From Lysinibacillus capsici (GTDB taxonomy: Bacteria; Bacillota; Bacilli; Bacillales_A; Planococcaceae): a stretch of DNA of 64,000 nucleotides. The translations under genes were made by a program, and so were the position numbers. The notes below the pieces were generated by a model. That model had not been told where the DNA came from, did no database searches, and saw only the letters and a program-made list of their open reading frames with translations. Positions 28,767 to 37,900 of this stretch are shown one piece after another (the stretch's first letter is position 1; each line of letters starts with the position of its first letter). The stretch is from positions 42,350 to 106,349 of the forward strand of contig NZ_PXXX01000003.1 of assembly GCF_003367505.1 (NCBI RefSeq), given 5' to 3'.

Positions 28767-29119
28767 GGGGACGTTACGGATTCGACAGGGATGGTTCAAG
28801 CTTTGGTCGCGCGTCGGAGGGCTCGGCTCCGTCATCAACGACAGTTATATAATAACTGGCAAACAACAAAACTTAGCTTTCGCAGCGTAAGCTCGTAAGC
28901 GCTCTGCCTCTCTATCGCCCATGTAGAGAACGTGGGGCCCAACTTTAGTGGGATACGGTCGATGGTGCCACCTGAGTCATCGGCAAGAGATTTCCAGGTT
29001 AGCGTACAGGACGCCTGTTTGTCGGCATAATGTTACGTGAATCGTAAATAGGCAAACTACACGCGTAGAAGCTGAAGTATTGGAGTTTCTGGACGCGGGT
29101 TCGACTCCCGCCGTCTCCA
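28767..29119 (+). ncRNA. ssrA: Transfer-messenger RNA (tmRNA)
   Basis: The 5' end GGGGACGTTACGGATTCGAC and the 3' end GGTTCGACTCCCGCCGTCTCC are the universal tmRNA termini; GGGGACG pairs with CGTCTCC to form the acceptor stem, and the T-loop sequence GGTTCGACTCC is intact. The resume frame at 28858-28890 encodes GKQQNLAFAA followed by TAA, i.e. the tag (A)GKQQNLAFAA. tmRNA with SmpB rescues stalled ribosomes and tags the peptide for proteolysis. CCA is not encoded. The gene's 3' end is the probable integration site of the element to the right. Confidence 0.97.
29098..29119 (+). mobile_element. Probable attachment site (attL) in the ssrA 3' end
   Basis: The T-arm/acceptor part of tmRNA is a classic integration site, and a tyrosine integrase gene points towards it 130 bp downstream. 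The core cannot be bounded without the other end. No second copy was seen in this window. Confidence 0.55.
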
Positions 29120-29154
29120 TACTGTGAAATGTACTGAATTTCACTGAGTGTCAT

Positions 29155-29190
29155 AAACGTTGATATAACAACGTTTGTGGCGCTTTTTTT
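29155..29190 (+). terminator. Terminator downstream of ssrA
   Basis: AAACGTTG (29155-29162) and CAACGTTT (29169-29176) form the core stem, extended outward imperfectly, and a seven-T run follows GGCGC. Since it lies after the att site it would belong to the inserted element. Confidence 0.75.
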
Positions 29191-29249
29191 ATGTTTTTGA
29201 GTTGTACTGAGTGGTATTGAATCCTTATTAAAAACCTTATTACCCTTTG

Positions 29250-30434
29250 TTAATCCTTTGTTAGTCCTTTGGCAATTGGATCATTTTCATTTAAGAAATT
29301 AGTGAATTTATCAATCGTTTCAGATTTTGCTTTTTTAGTTACGTGTGCATAGACATCTAAAGTAGTTTTGACATCACGATGCCCTAGACGAAATTGAACT
29401 TCTTTAATAGATGCACCAGCTTCAAATAGTAAGGAGCAGTGTGTATGCCGTAATCCATGAGCGGTAATGTGTTCAAGACTATGCTTTTCTAAAAAAGGGG
29501 TTAGCCATTGAACGGTTTTATTTGGATCTTGAATACCATTATAAACATTTGAGAAAACAAGCTGCTTTTTAGTATTTGTATTAATTCCATTTGCTTTGAA
29601 AAGTTTGGCTTGTTCTTCTTTCCACGCAGCTAAATACTGTAATGTCTTCCCATCAATTTTAATCGTTCGCGGATCCCCATTTTTAGTAGGACCTAAATAT
29701 AACCCATTCTTACCTCTCTTAACCGCTTTATTAATTCGAATTTCATTTTCTTCAAAATTAATATCGTTCCAGCGAAGTGCAAATGCTTCTCCTTTGCGCA
29801 TTCCCGAAAAAGCTAGTAGATAGAATACAGCGATTCGCTTTATATTTTTATCAATCTCTAAACAAGTAAGAAACTCAAGAAGCTGCTCACGCGTATAAAA
29901 GTTTTCAAATTCCTCATCGTCATCATCTAAATTAATTTTCTTTTTAATAACAGGCAATTCAACAAGTTCAAAAGGATTTTTTTCGAGGATTCCATGCTTC
30001 ATAGCGTATTTCATTACTAATGCAGCATAATTTTTTACCATGCGAAAACGCTCTAGCTTTTTAGCCCATTGGTTAACGTGTTTTTGACAAATCGCTGTAT
30101 CAATATTAGCGATTCGGTAATCTCCAAATGCGGGTAAAATATGATTTTGAAAAATTCGAGTAGTTTTTAGAAAAGTGCTGTCTTCTACTGTGTTTTCATA
30201 GTTTTCAATCCATAAATCGTACACCTCGCGATAAGTGTCTTTGGCGACTTTCCCGAATGTGCCATTTTTGATTTCTTGTTGTAACGTCAAATACGCTTCT
30301 TTCGCTTCTTTTTTCGATTTAAACCCGCTACGGGTTGTGGTTTTTTCTTTACCTGTTAGTGGATTGGTTCCAATATAAATATGAAATTTATAGCGCACCT
30401 CACCATTTTGCAGTTTATATGTTTTAAGATTCAC
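29250..30434 (-). CDS. Tyrosine integrase, ssrA-proximal
   Basis: The 394-aa phage/ICE-type integrase has an arm-binding N-terminus (KTYKLQNGEVRYKFHIYIGTNPLTG), a SAM-like core-binding domain (about 65-165) and a catalytic domain with Arg in SGMRKGEA, HGLRHTH, LGHRDVKTTLDVYAHVT (His and Tyr). It would join the element to the tmRNA 3' end. Start is GTG (30432-30434) 7 bases after AAAGGAGG. A hairpin overlaps that ribosome site. It lies next to the attachment site, the usual integrase position. Confidence 0.92.
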   Translation of the reverse strand: MNLKTYKLQNGEVRYKFHIYIGTNPLTGKEKTTTRSGFKSKKEAKEAYLTLQQEIKNGTFGKVAKDTYREVYDLWIENYENTVEDSTFLKTTRIFQNHILPAFGDYRIANIDTAICQKHVNQWAKKLERFRMVKNYAALVMKYAMKHGILEKNPFELVELPVIKKKINLDDDDEEFENFYTREQLLEFLTCLEIDKNIKRIAVFYLLAFSGMRKGEAFALRWNDINFEENEIRINKAVKRGKNGLYLGPTKNGDPRTIKIDGKTLQYLAAWKEEQAKLFKANGINTNTKKQLVFSNVYNGIQDPNKTVQWLTPFLEKHSLEHITAHGLRHTHCSLLFEAGASIKEVQFRLGHRDVKTTLDVYAHVTKKAKSETIDKFTNFLNENDPIAKGLTKD

Positions 30435-30443
30435 TATATTTCC

Positions 30444-30469
30444 TCCTTTAGCTTACGGAGACTAAAGGA
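30444..30469 (-). promoter_or_regulatory. Hairpin covering the integrase ribosome-binding site
   Basis: TCCTTTAG (30444-30451) and CTAAAGGA (30462-30469) are complementary; on the minus-strand mRNA the 3' arm is CTAAAGGA of the AAAGGAGG ribosome site, and the loop contains TCTCC. Pairing would hide the site and limit integrase translation. Confidence 0.5.
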
Positions 30470-30528
30470 TGTAGTAGATACTACACGTTTATTGTATGTA
30501 ATAAATTCTTTTTCAGCAAATAAGAAAA

Positions 30529-30554
30529 CGCTTAAAACATTAAAGTTTTAAGCG
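30529..30554 (-). terminator. Hairpin terminator upstream of the first integrase
   Basis: CGCTTAAAAC (30529-30538) and GTTTTAAGCG (30545-30554) form a perfect 10-bp stem; on the minus strand TTTTCTTATTT follows. It would end transcripts coming from the second integrase. Confidence 0.75.
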
Positions 30555-30781
30555 TCGGTCCTTTAGAAAGAAAGGGTAACAACCAGTTTCAATTTGGTAA
30601 CCTAATAAATAGCGAATGTAACATAATTGCGCTAATTCAGCATACTGTATTCTTGCTGTAGTATTTTTAGTTAAAATAACGGCATATCATTTATTTTATC
30701 TTTTAGATTTAAATGCATTATATAAATGAATGATGCTCCTAACTCATTGAATTCACTAACCAGCTTGTCTAACAAATACAT
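30540..30781 (-). pseudogene. Possible frameshifted small gene between the integrases
   Basis: On the minus strand ATG 30779-30781 opens MYLLDKLVSEFNELGASFIY... for 36 codons, and a second frame continues with TARIQYAELAQLCYIRYLLGYQIETG...FFLKDRRLKL to a stop at 30540-30542. The two halves join with a single frame change near 30673 and look protein-like, but there is no ribosome site. The family is unknown. The remaining gap (30782-30948) shows nothing clear. Confidence 0.35.
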
Positions 30782-30948
30782 AAAAAGTTAGAAGTGGACT
30801 GTATTTAGTGTTAATTAACCAAGTATCATTTATATGCAGAGCGTCTATATTTTTCTCATAGCACAAACGCTCTCTGGTGAGAGGATTGACATTCTAAATG
30901 ATTGAAAATTAATCGATATTCTTATATTGTTCCATTATTCTAATCCTC

Positions 30949-32145
30949 TTAATAAATGCCTTTAGAATTTAAATATTCAGTATATCTCTCTAATGTATAC
31001 TCCATAATCGGATAAGTTATATGACGATAATATTTGCTAGTTGTATCTTGTTTGCCTGTATGACCTAATCGCTGTTTTTCCCCGTCAGTTCGAATACCTT
31101 CAGAATGAGGGTTTGCTTCTAATAAATGTGTAGCATGAGTGTGACGCAAACCATGCACTCCGAAATGACGGATGTTCAAAATTTCTAGATAATTACTGAA
31201 AAAATTGTTTGCATAGTTATCTTTCACAATCTTGTTTTTAGTATTACTAAAAATAAGTTGATCTTCGGCTTGCTTAGGTGTTAGACCTAGCATTTGAAGG
31301 CGTAACAGTTGTTCTTTTTTCCATTTTTTTAATACTTTTAAAGTCATATCATCTAAGAGAATTTCTCGATCTAGGTCTGTTTTCGTTGAGCTTATATTAT
31401 TGCCGTGATTATGTTTTGAATAGGAGTAAGCCCCATAGATTTTTAGTAATTTTTTTTCGAAGTCTAAATCAGACCAGGTTAAAATACGCATCTCTCCTTT
31501 ACGAATACCTGTCAATGCTAATAATCGTAAAAGCGTGTATGATTCCCAATTATCATTTGAAGCATAATCTAATAATCGTTTTAATTCGTCTGTTTCTAAA
31601 TAATTATTAATTTTAATATGTTTGCCTTCCTTTGGATATTTTTTCATTTTATCGAAAGGGTTTACATGAATATAATCATATCTTGTTGCAGTATCAAGTA
31701 CGTCTTTTGCGTAATTAATAATATGGTGAAAATATTTCAAGCTCTTTTTTAAATTTAATCCAAATTCTTCGCAGTGGCGTACAGTAATTTTTGCCACTTT
31801 TTTATCCCCGAAATAGGGAAGGATATGATTTTTAAAATACCCTTCTGTTTTTGAATACGTACTCATTTTAACGCCAGATTCTTTATAATCTTTATCCCAA
31901 TCTAAATATACTTCTTGAAAAGTTTTACGATTATTTTCTGGCTTTTTTCCTTGTTTAAATTCGTATTTTAGTTTATCAATTGCTAATTCAGCTTCTTTTA
32001 CAGAATTAAAGCTACTGCGTGTTACAGGTTTTTCGATTCCAGTCAAGGGATCTATACCTAGATAAACTGTAAATTTATATTTGATTTCACCGTTCTTTAG
32101 TGTGTATTTTTTGATTTGTCGATGTTTCTTTGATATTTGTTCCAT
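30949..32145 (-). CDS. Second tyrosine integrase
   Basis: The 398-aa protein has the same layout as the first: arm-binding start (KKYTLKNGEIKYKFTVYLGIDPLTG), core-binding domain, and catalytic Arg in LTGIRKGEMR, HGLRHTH and the final YYRHIT tyrosine. A few extra residues (NPHSEGIRTDGEKQ) sit between the HxxR box and the LGH box. The ATG follows AGGAGGAC. It lies 78 bases after the excisionase-like gene, so this pair is probably the working int/xis unit; the relation to the first integrase is unclear. Confidence 0.92.
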   Translation of the reverse strand: MEQISKKHRQIKKYTLKNGEIKYKFTVYLGIDPLTGIEKPVTRSSFNSVKEAELAIDKLKYEFKQGKKPENNRKTFQEVYLDWDKDYKESGVKMSTYSKTEGYFKNHILPYFGDKKVAKITVRHCEEFGLNLKKSLKYFHHIINYAKDVLDTATRYDYIHVNPFDKMKKYPKEGKHIKINNYLETDELKRLLDYASNDNWESYTLLRLLALTGIRKGEMRILTWSDLDFEKKLLKIYGAYSYSKHNHGNNISSTKTDLDREILLDDMTLKVLKKWKKEQLLRLQMLGLTPKQAEDQLIFSNTKNKIVKDNYANNFFSNYLEILNIRHFGVHGLRHTHATHLLEANPHSEGIRTDGEKQRLGHTGKQDTTSKYYRHITYPIMEYTLERYTEYLNSKGIY

Positions 32146-32222
32146 AGTTTTGTCCTCCTAAAATAGTTATGGTTGGGGATTAAATTTAGAAAATAATCCC
32201 CATTTATATGATAAAAATATTA

Positions 32223-32414
32223 TTAAAAACTATTTTTTTTCATAAATTCATCTAATGCAGATTTTGATACGCGACGAATGCGGCCGATTTCTACAATTTC
32301 TAGCCCCATCTGACGAAATGTCATAAGTGTCTTATATGAGACATTTAGATAAGCTGCAGCAGTTTTTAAATCCATCCATTCTATAATTGTTTCCGTATGC
32401 TTAGAATATTGCAT
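32223..32414 (-). CDS. Excisionase-like HTH protein
   Basis: The 63-aa protein contains a MerR-like helix-turn-helix of the excisionase family (WMDLKTAAAYLNVSYKTLMTFRQMGLEIVEIGRIRRVSKSALDEFM). It probably bends DNA for excision and may control transcription. ATG follows AAAGGAGGG. It is transcribed away from the replication-type gene, and its promoter shares a 15-base motif with that gene's promoter. Confidence 0.82.
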   Translation of the reverse strand: MQYSKHTETIIEWMDLKTAAAYLNVSYKTLMTFRQMGLEIVEIGRIRRVSKSALDEFMKKNSF

Positions 32415-32436
32415 TTGAAATTCCCTCCTTTCGAGC

Positions 32437-32642
32437 TTTGAAATACTATACTTGCTAAGTAACCATATTCTAAGAGGTGAATAGTAAAAAAATATAAATA
32501 AGTCTATTGAACTATATTTAGCATTAAGTAATGTTGTTTGATGTTACTTAAATTACTGGAAATTTAGATTAATAAGAAATTATAAGAAGTGGGGTTAAAA
32601 AGAAAAAAATCGTCTGGTATAGTATTTCAAATATTTTTGAAA
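32437..32642. promoter_or_regulatory. Divergent promoters with a shared 15-base motif
   Basis: GTATAGTATTTCAAA is present at 32617-32631 (plus) and as its exact complement at 32437-32451 (minus). In both, TATAGT is a -10 box with a -35-like hexamer 17 bases upstream (TTAAAA at 32595-32600; TTAGAA on the minus strand). Behind each lies a TTTC...GAAA palindrome (TTTCAAA/TTTGAAA at 32625-32631 and 32636-32642). This fits one regulator controlling both directions. Confidence 0.6.
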
Positions 32643-32655
32643 GAGGTTATATCGG

Positions 32656-34545
32656 ATGAATCAACTTAATAATATTAAAGAAGTTAATAACGAAGTAAAA
32701 GTAGTTGAAGCAGGACCTGAAGCGTTAAAATTATATAATGAAATATTAGGATCTCTTTCAGATAGCGCTCAAGATGTATACATTAATTCAGTGCAAGATA
32801 AAAGTATAATGACTGAAGATGAGCCATTTATCAGTCCAATTTCATATGATGATAATTGTATTAATTATACGGATTTCGTTAAATTTTATACTGTGAGAAT
32901 TAGTAACTTCACTTTGAAGCCAGTGTATAAAGTCCGCTCTGATAATAACGAAATTTATTATTGCATGGAGTTGAAAAATAAAAAAGAGAGTATTCGCACT
33001 CTAATGAATGCTGAAATTTTAACAAGTAATAAAGCCTTCCGACAATTTGTTAGAAGTAAGGGTGATTTTGCTTGGTTAGGGAATCAATACAGATTAGATT
33101 ATTTAAATGAATATCTAATTGAAATGTTTGATTGTAATGAAGTTGTAGAAATAAACTATATTGGGTATCAGCGATTCGAAGATGGTAATACCCTGCAGAA
33201 TGGTGATTTGTGGGTATTTCCGGAATTTGCTTTTTGTAATGGTGAAGTGGTTTTTCCAAATGAAGATGGAATTTTCATTACAGAGAAAAAAAGCTTTATG
33301 TTAAATAAATTTTTAATTGATAATTTAGAAATTAAAGTACATTATGTTGATGAAGAATTTGAACCTGATTTAGTGAAGATTTTATTGAGGGACCTTTATA
33401 AACTTTATGGTAATCAATTGTTTTTGGGAATTGGTTATATGATAGCGACAATGCAAATTAGTTGTATTGAAAAGATAACAAATCAATTCCCATTTTATAG
33501 TCCAAATGGAATTACCCATTCAGGTAAAACTGAATATTTAAATTTGATATCAAAATTCGCAGGGGTTGAAGTAGAATTTGTTTCGCCTCCGGAAAGAATT
33601 GACGTTCTAAGAAAGCAAGTTTCGTTTTATTCCCACTTACCATATGGTTACGATGAAGCTCAGGATGATGGAAATACGAGTTTTTATAAGCGGCATGAGG
33701 CTGCTTTGAAAGCTTACTTTAATCGACGAAATCAATTTCGTGGAGATAAAGATATTTTGAAAGTATATAATTATCCAATACGATGTAGTTTGATTTTTGC
33801 AGGAGAAATTGCGGTGAGTAATAGTGCATTATCCACTCGTTCAATCCTAGTAGATTCCGCATCTTTTACTCATGATCAAGTGGCATTCAAAAATGTTCAG
33901 TCAAACAAAGAATTGATACTTGGTATGGGGCAATATATGATGAGAGAATCTGGGGAATGGCGAGATACCTATATTGAAGCATACCATGAATATGTGAATC
34001 TAATTGACCAATACCTTAATGAAAAAGTGCTTTCGCGTGTGAGGACTAATTATGCAGTTTTACTTGCAGGAGCAAAAGTATTTCTACTAAATATTGAGCA
34101 ACATTTTAAAATCAATTTAAATGTAGAACAAGTATTGGACGAACTAATAAATTTTAGTACGAAAGAAATGATCAAGGCGTATGTTGTAGCTGATGAAAAT
34201 AAAAACGTTGTGAACTATTTAACAAGTATTGCTTATTTAGCAGATAAGGGTTCGTTAGTTGAAGGAGTACATTATAAAATCGATATCGATAAAAATAAGA
34301 GGCCAAAGGTATTAAATTTGGCAATCGGTGACGCTTGGTCTGCTATAGAAGATTCGAGGTTAGGAACAATTTACACAACAAAAAATCAAGTTACAAATGA
34401 TGTAAAAACATTATCATACTTCATTAAAACAAATATGAATGCTCAAAAGAAAATAGGTGACAAAAATTTGCGTGTTTGGCGTTTTGATTTACAACATCCA
34501 GATATTCCGGAATTCTTTCAACACTTTAGTGTTTCTATTAATTAA
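32656..34545 (+). CDS. P-loop replication-type protein (DUF927/SF3-helicase-like)
   Basis: The 629-aa protein has a Walker A motif GITHSGKT (Lys291) and a likely Walker B at GYDEAQDD (Asp333), followed by RNQFRGDKDILKVYNYPIRCSLIFAGE, a pattern like the DUF927/SF3 helicase-like proteins of integrative elements and satellites. The N-terminal 200 residues have no primase motif I recognise. A role in element replication is inferred from this and from the iteron-like array downstream. The start follows AAAGAGG. Codons are AT-rich compared with the core genes. Confidence 0.6.
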   Translation: MNQLNNIKEVNNEVKVVEAGPEALKLYNEILGSLSDSAQDVYINSVQDKSIMTEDEPFISPISYDDNCINYTDFVKFYTVRISNFTLKPVYKVRSDNNEIYYCMELKNKKESIRTLMNAEILTSNKAFRQFVRSKGDFAWLGNQYRLDYLNEYLIEMFDCNEVVEINYIGYQRFEDGNTLQNGDLWVFPEFAFCNGEVVFPNEDGIFITEKKSFMLNKFLIDNLEIKVHYVDEEFEPDLVKILLRDLYKLYGNQLFLGIGYMIATMQISCIEKITNQFPFYSPNGITHSGKTEYLNLISKFAGVEVEFVSPPERIDVLRKQVSFYSHLPYGYDEAQDDGNTSFYKRHEAALKAYFNRRNQFRGDKDILKVYNYPIRCSLIFAGEIAVSNSALSTRSILVDSASFTHDQVAFKNVQSNKELILGMGQYMMRESGEWRDTYIEAYHEYVNLIDQYLNEKVLSRVRTNYAVLLAGAKVFLLNIEQHFKINLNVEQVLDELINFSTKEMIKAYVVADENKNVVNYLTSIAYLADKGSLVEGVHYKIDIDKNKRPKVLNLAIGDAWSAIEDSRLGTIYTTKNQVTNDVKTLSYFIKTNMNAQKKIGDKNLRVWRFDLQHPDIPEFFQHFSVSIN

Positions 34546-34571
34546 ACTACCGAAATTATGTAATTTTGTTG

Positions 34572-34599
34572 AAGGCAGCTATCTAAGCTGCCTTTTTAA
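34572..34599 (+). terminator. Terminator after the replication-type gene
   Basis: AAGGCAGCT (34572-34580) and AGCTGCCTT (34586-34594) form a 9-bp stem with a 5-nt loop, followed by TTTT. Confidence 0.85.
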
Positions 34600-34714
34600 T
34601 TTGAATTACAAGTTAAACGAACATAAAAAGTAGCAAAGTAACATGATTTGAGAGGTACTATGAAAAATTAAGTATATTTACTTTGATTCGGAATTAATAA
34701 ATCTTTTGAGGTAT

Positions 34715-34763
34715 ACTTTGTTACTTTTGTTACTTTGTTACTTTGTTACTTTGTTACTTTTAT
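34715..34763. repeat. Iteron-like tandem 8-bp repeats
   Basis: ACTTTGTT occurs at 34715, 34732, 34740 and 34748, with a 9-base copy ACTTTTGTT at 34723 and a last degenerate copy at 34756. An inverted copy AAAGTAAC lies near 34636. The array follows the replication-type gene and precedes the defence operon; it could be an origin or a regulator site. The rest of 34600-34953 is AT-rich and without genes. Confidence 0.65.
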
Positions 34764-34906
34764 TTATAAAGGTTCATAAACGAGGTTTTGGAAAGTTTTT
34801 TATGGTAGCAAGTAGAATATGCATTATGTTGTTATGTTACTAACTATTAATACTTTCAAAATACAATTCCGGTTATAGGAGTTATTTCCTAAACATAATA
34901 ATGAGG

Positions 34907-34915
34907 TGCTATAAT
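34907..34915 (+). promoter_or_regulatory. Extended -10 promoter of the DISARM/type III operon
   Basis: TGCTATAAT (34907-34915) is a perfect extended -10 element 38 bases before the drmA start; no -35 consensus is seen, as is usual for extended -10 promoters. Confidence 0.6.
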
Positions 34916-34953
34916 AATAGAAACGACCTAAAAAGAAGGGGTGTGCTAGTAGG

Positions 34954-37900
34954 ATGGAGAAATATGCACTTTTACGTAAAGATCTAATTCATGAGCTAGA
35001 AACATATTTAGTTGGCCCGCGCGATACAGATGAAATATTAGGGACAGAAATCCGACCAATGCAGCTTTATTTAACAGGAAAATTAGTTCCATTTGGATCA
35101 ACATCAGATGTAGTAAATGAACGTGATAATGCAATAGATACGCATGTACAAGCAAGTGAAGAAGAAATAAATGAACAGTTGACGGTAAAAAAACTATTCC
35201 GTCCCTCAACAATGGGTTTTAGTTTTAAACTTCAAGAACTAACAACTATCAAAATAGAAGCATCTTGGGCTATTTATGAAGATAATGAACATAAGCGTAT
35301 ACCACAGTCAGAAACATGGCAGATTGATCTGACACAAAATAAAATGGAGACGCTAGAAAATTTAAATGATTCAAAGTACGGAAAAGTGCGTTTTACTGTT
35401 ACGCACCGAAATGACTTGTTCCATGTAAATGTGTTTCTAATGAATAGTTTAAAGCGAGAAAATCAATATCCTGAACAAGATGAAGTTATGTTTCAAAGTG
35501 CATTGAAAGTACATATACCAACCAAAAATTTGGCTAAATTTACGTCAAAGGCCGATCAATATAATGTTCAGAACGAGCTTCTATACCGTGAAAAAGAAGA
35601 GTTAGCAATTGGGCATGGTGTTGGTGTAGATTGGGAAACAGTCGGAAATATCACAACAATTTATTCAACTTGGATGCCTCGATATGAATTGCCAAATGTT
35701 GATCATTATAAATTAGAAAACCAGTCTTTTAAAATGAAGGAATTAAGTGAATATCCTGTTGATATTTTGAAAGAAAATTTAAGTAGTATTCCTGCTGCAT
35801 ACAAATTGTGGTTGAACCAAGAGCTTCAAATAGTTAATGAACTTCCAGCATATTTAAAGGCTGAAGCACAGCAAAATGTACAAAAAGTTAAAGATATTAT
35901 TCAACGTTTAGAAGAAGGAATTTCATTAGTAACAGAAAGTAATAATTCCTTATGTTATTTAGCGTTTCAATTTGCAAACCGCGCGATGCTATTGCAGCGA
36001 GCGCAATCAGGAGTAGCTCAAACGTATCGTTCAACAGGAGAAAGAGTAAAACCTGTATTAGATGGTGAATGGCGTTTATTCCAACTAATCTTTTTACTGA
36101 TGAATATTGCAGGTGCATCGGACGAGCAACACAGGGATAGAGAAATTGTTGATTTAATTTGGTTCCCAACAGGTGGTGGGAAAACAGAGGCATATTTAGG
36201 GGTTGCAGCTTATGTGATGGCGTATCGAAGACTATTAGCCCCAAATCAAGTGGATAAATATGCTGGGGTTACAGTTTTTATGCGTTATACGTTACGTTTA
36301 TTAACGACGCAACAATTCCAACGAGCAGCAGCTTTAATTTGTGCTGCAGAAATGCTGCGTAAACCAAACGCGAACTTATTTGGAGCGGAGCCATTTAGTA
36401 TCGGACTTTGGATTGGACAAGATTCTTCACCGAATAGATTTGAAGATGCAATGGAAAAACTCGAACAACTTCGTGAAGGAAAAGAAGTGAAATCAGGGAA
36501 TCCAATTCAGTTGATGCATTGTCCATGGTGTGGATCTGAGTTAGGGCATGAGCAATATCAAATCGATAAAAAATCACAAAAAATATATTGTTCAAATAAT
36601 GCTTGTACATTTAAGCATGGTATTCCTGTTTATACGATAGATGAAGCAATCTATAAAAAATTGCCAACATTATTAATTGGAACAGTAGATAAGATTGCAC
36701 AATTACCTTGGAAACAAAACATGCATGAACTGTTTGGAAATAAAAATGTTTATCATCGGGAATTAGGTTTTGAATATAGTGAATCTACTCCTAGAGGCTA
36801 TAGTCGAATTGACCGTTTGAAACCACCAGAATTAATTATCCAAGATGAACTTCATTTAATTTCAGGTCCTCTTGGTTCTTTAACAGGGTTATATGAGGTA
36901 GCCATTGATTTATTAACACGACATAACGGAAAACCAGCTAAAGTAATTGCTTCTACTGCAACAATTAGCGGTGCGGATGAGCAAATTCGAGCGCTATATG
37001 GTCGAAAAATGCAGCAATTCCCATTAGCAGTGCAAAAAGCAAATGATAATTTTGTTTCAAAAGAAATCCCGACTACTGAAAAACCTGGCCGTTATTACGT
37101 AGGAATTTGTGCGCCAGGTGTTAGTAATAAAATTCAGGCCATTCAAACTTATAGTGCCTATACTACCATTACAAGAAGTGAGAAGAAGTTTAAAGTAGAC
37201 CCGTATCATACAATGCTAGGGTATTTTAATACGGTTAAAGAATTGGCGGGTATGGTTACTACATTTAAAGATGAAATAAATTCACGATTAAATATGTTGG
37301 ATCCTACAAATAAATTTGAACATGATTTAGTTGTAGAAGAATTAACAAGTCGAAAAAAAGCACAGGAAATTCCTCAATTACTCACACAAATGGAGAAAAC
37401 ACTAAATGAAGCTGGTGTCCTTGATGCAGTGCTAGCAACGAATATGATTTCAGTAGGAGTCGATGTAGATCGTCTAGGGACAATGATTGTACAAGGACAA
37501 CCTAAAACGACTTCTGAATATATCCAAGCGACAAGCCGGGTTGGGCGTAAATATCCAGGTGTTGTATTTGTTTTATTAAATTCAATGCGTTCTCGAGATT
37601 TATCGCATTTTGAACGCTTTAGAGCTTATCACCATGCATTGTATCGCCATGTAGAAACGATGAGTGTTACGCCATTTGCAAAAGGGGCTTTATATAAAGG
37701 ATTAACTGGCACATATATTGGATATATACGTCAAACGATTATGGAGATCAATGCAGAACAAAGTCCGAAAAAAATAACACAACTACAAAATAAAATAGAT
37801 ACAGCTACAGTTGAATTTTTAGAAAGAGTTCAACAAGCTAATGATGCTTCAATCGAATCGGAAGTAAAGGAGTTGTTAGATTGGTGGCGTGATTTGGCGT

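Noticed and set aside
32656..34545. Primase assignment for the 629-aa protein
   Set aside because: A P-loop is clear but no archaeo-eukaryotic or DnaG primase motifs are visible, so only a replication-type P-loop call is made.
34715..34763. CRISPR array
   Set aside because: Units are 8-9 bp and contiguous with no spacers; no cas genes are present.
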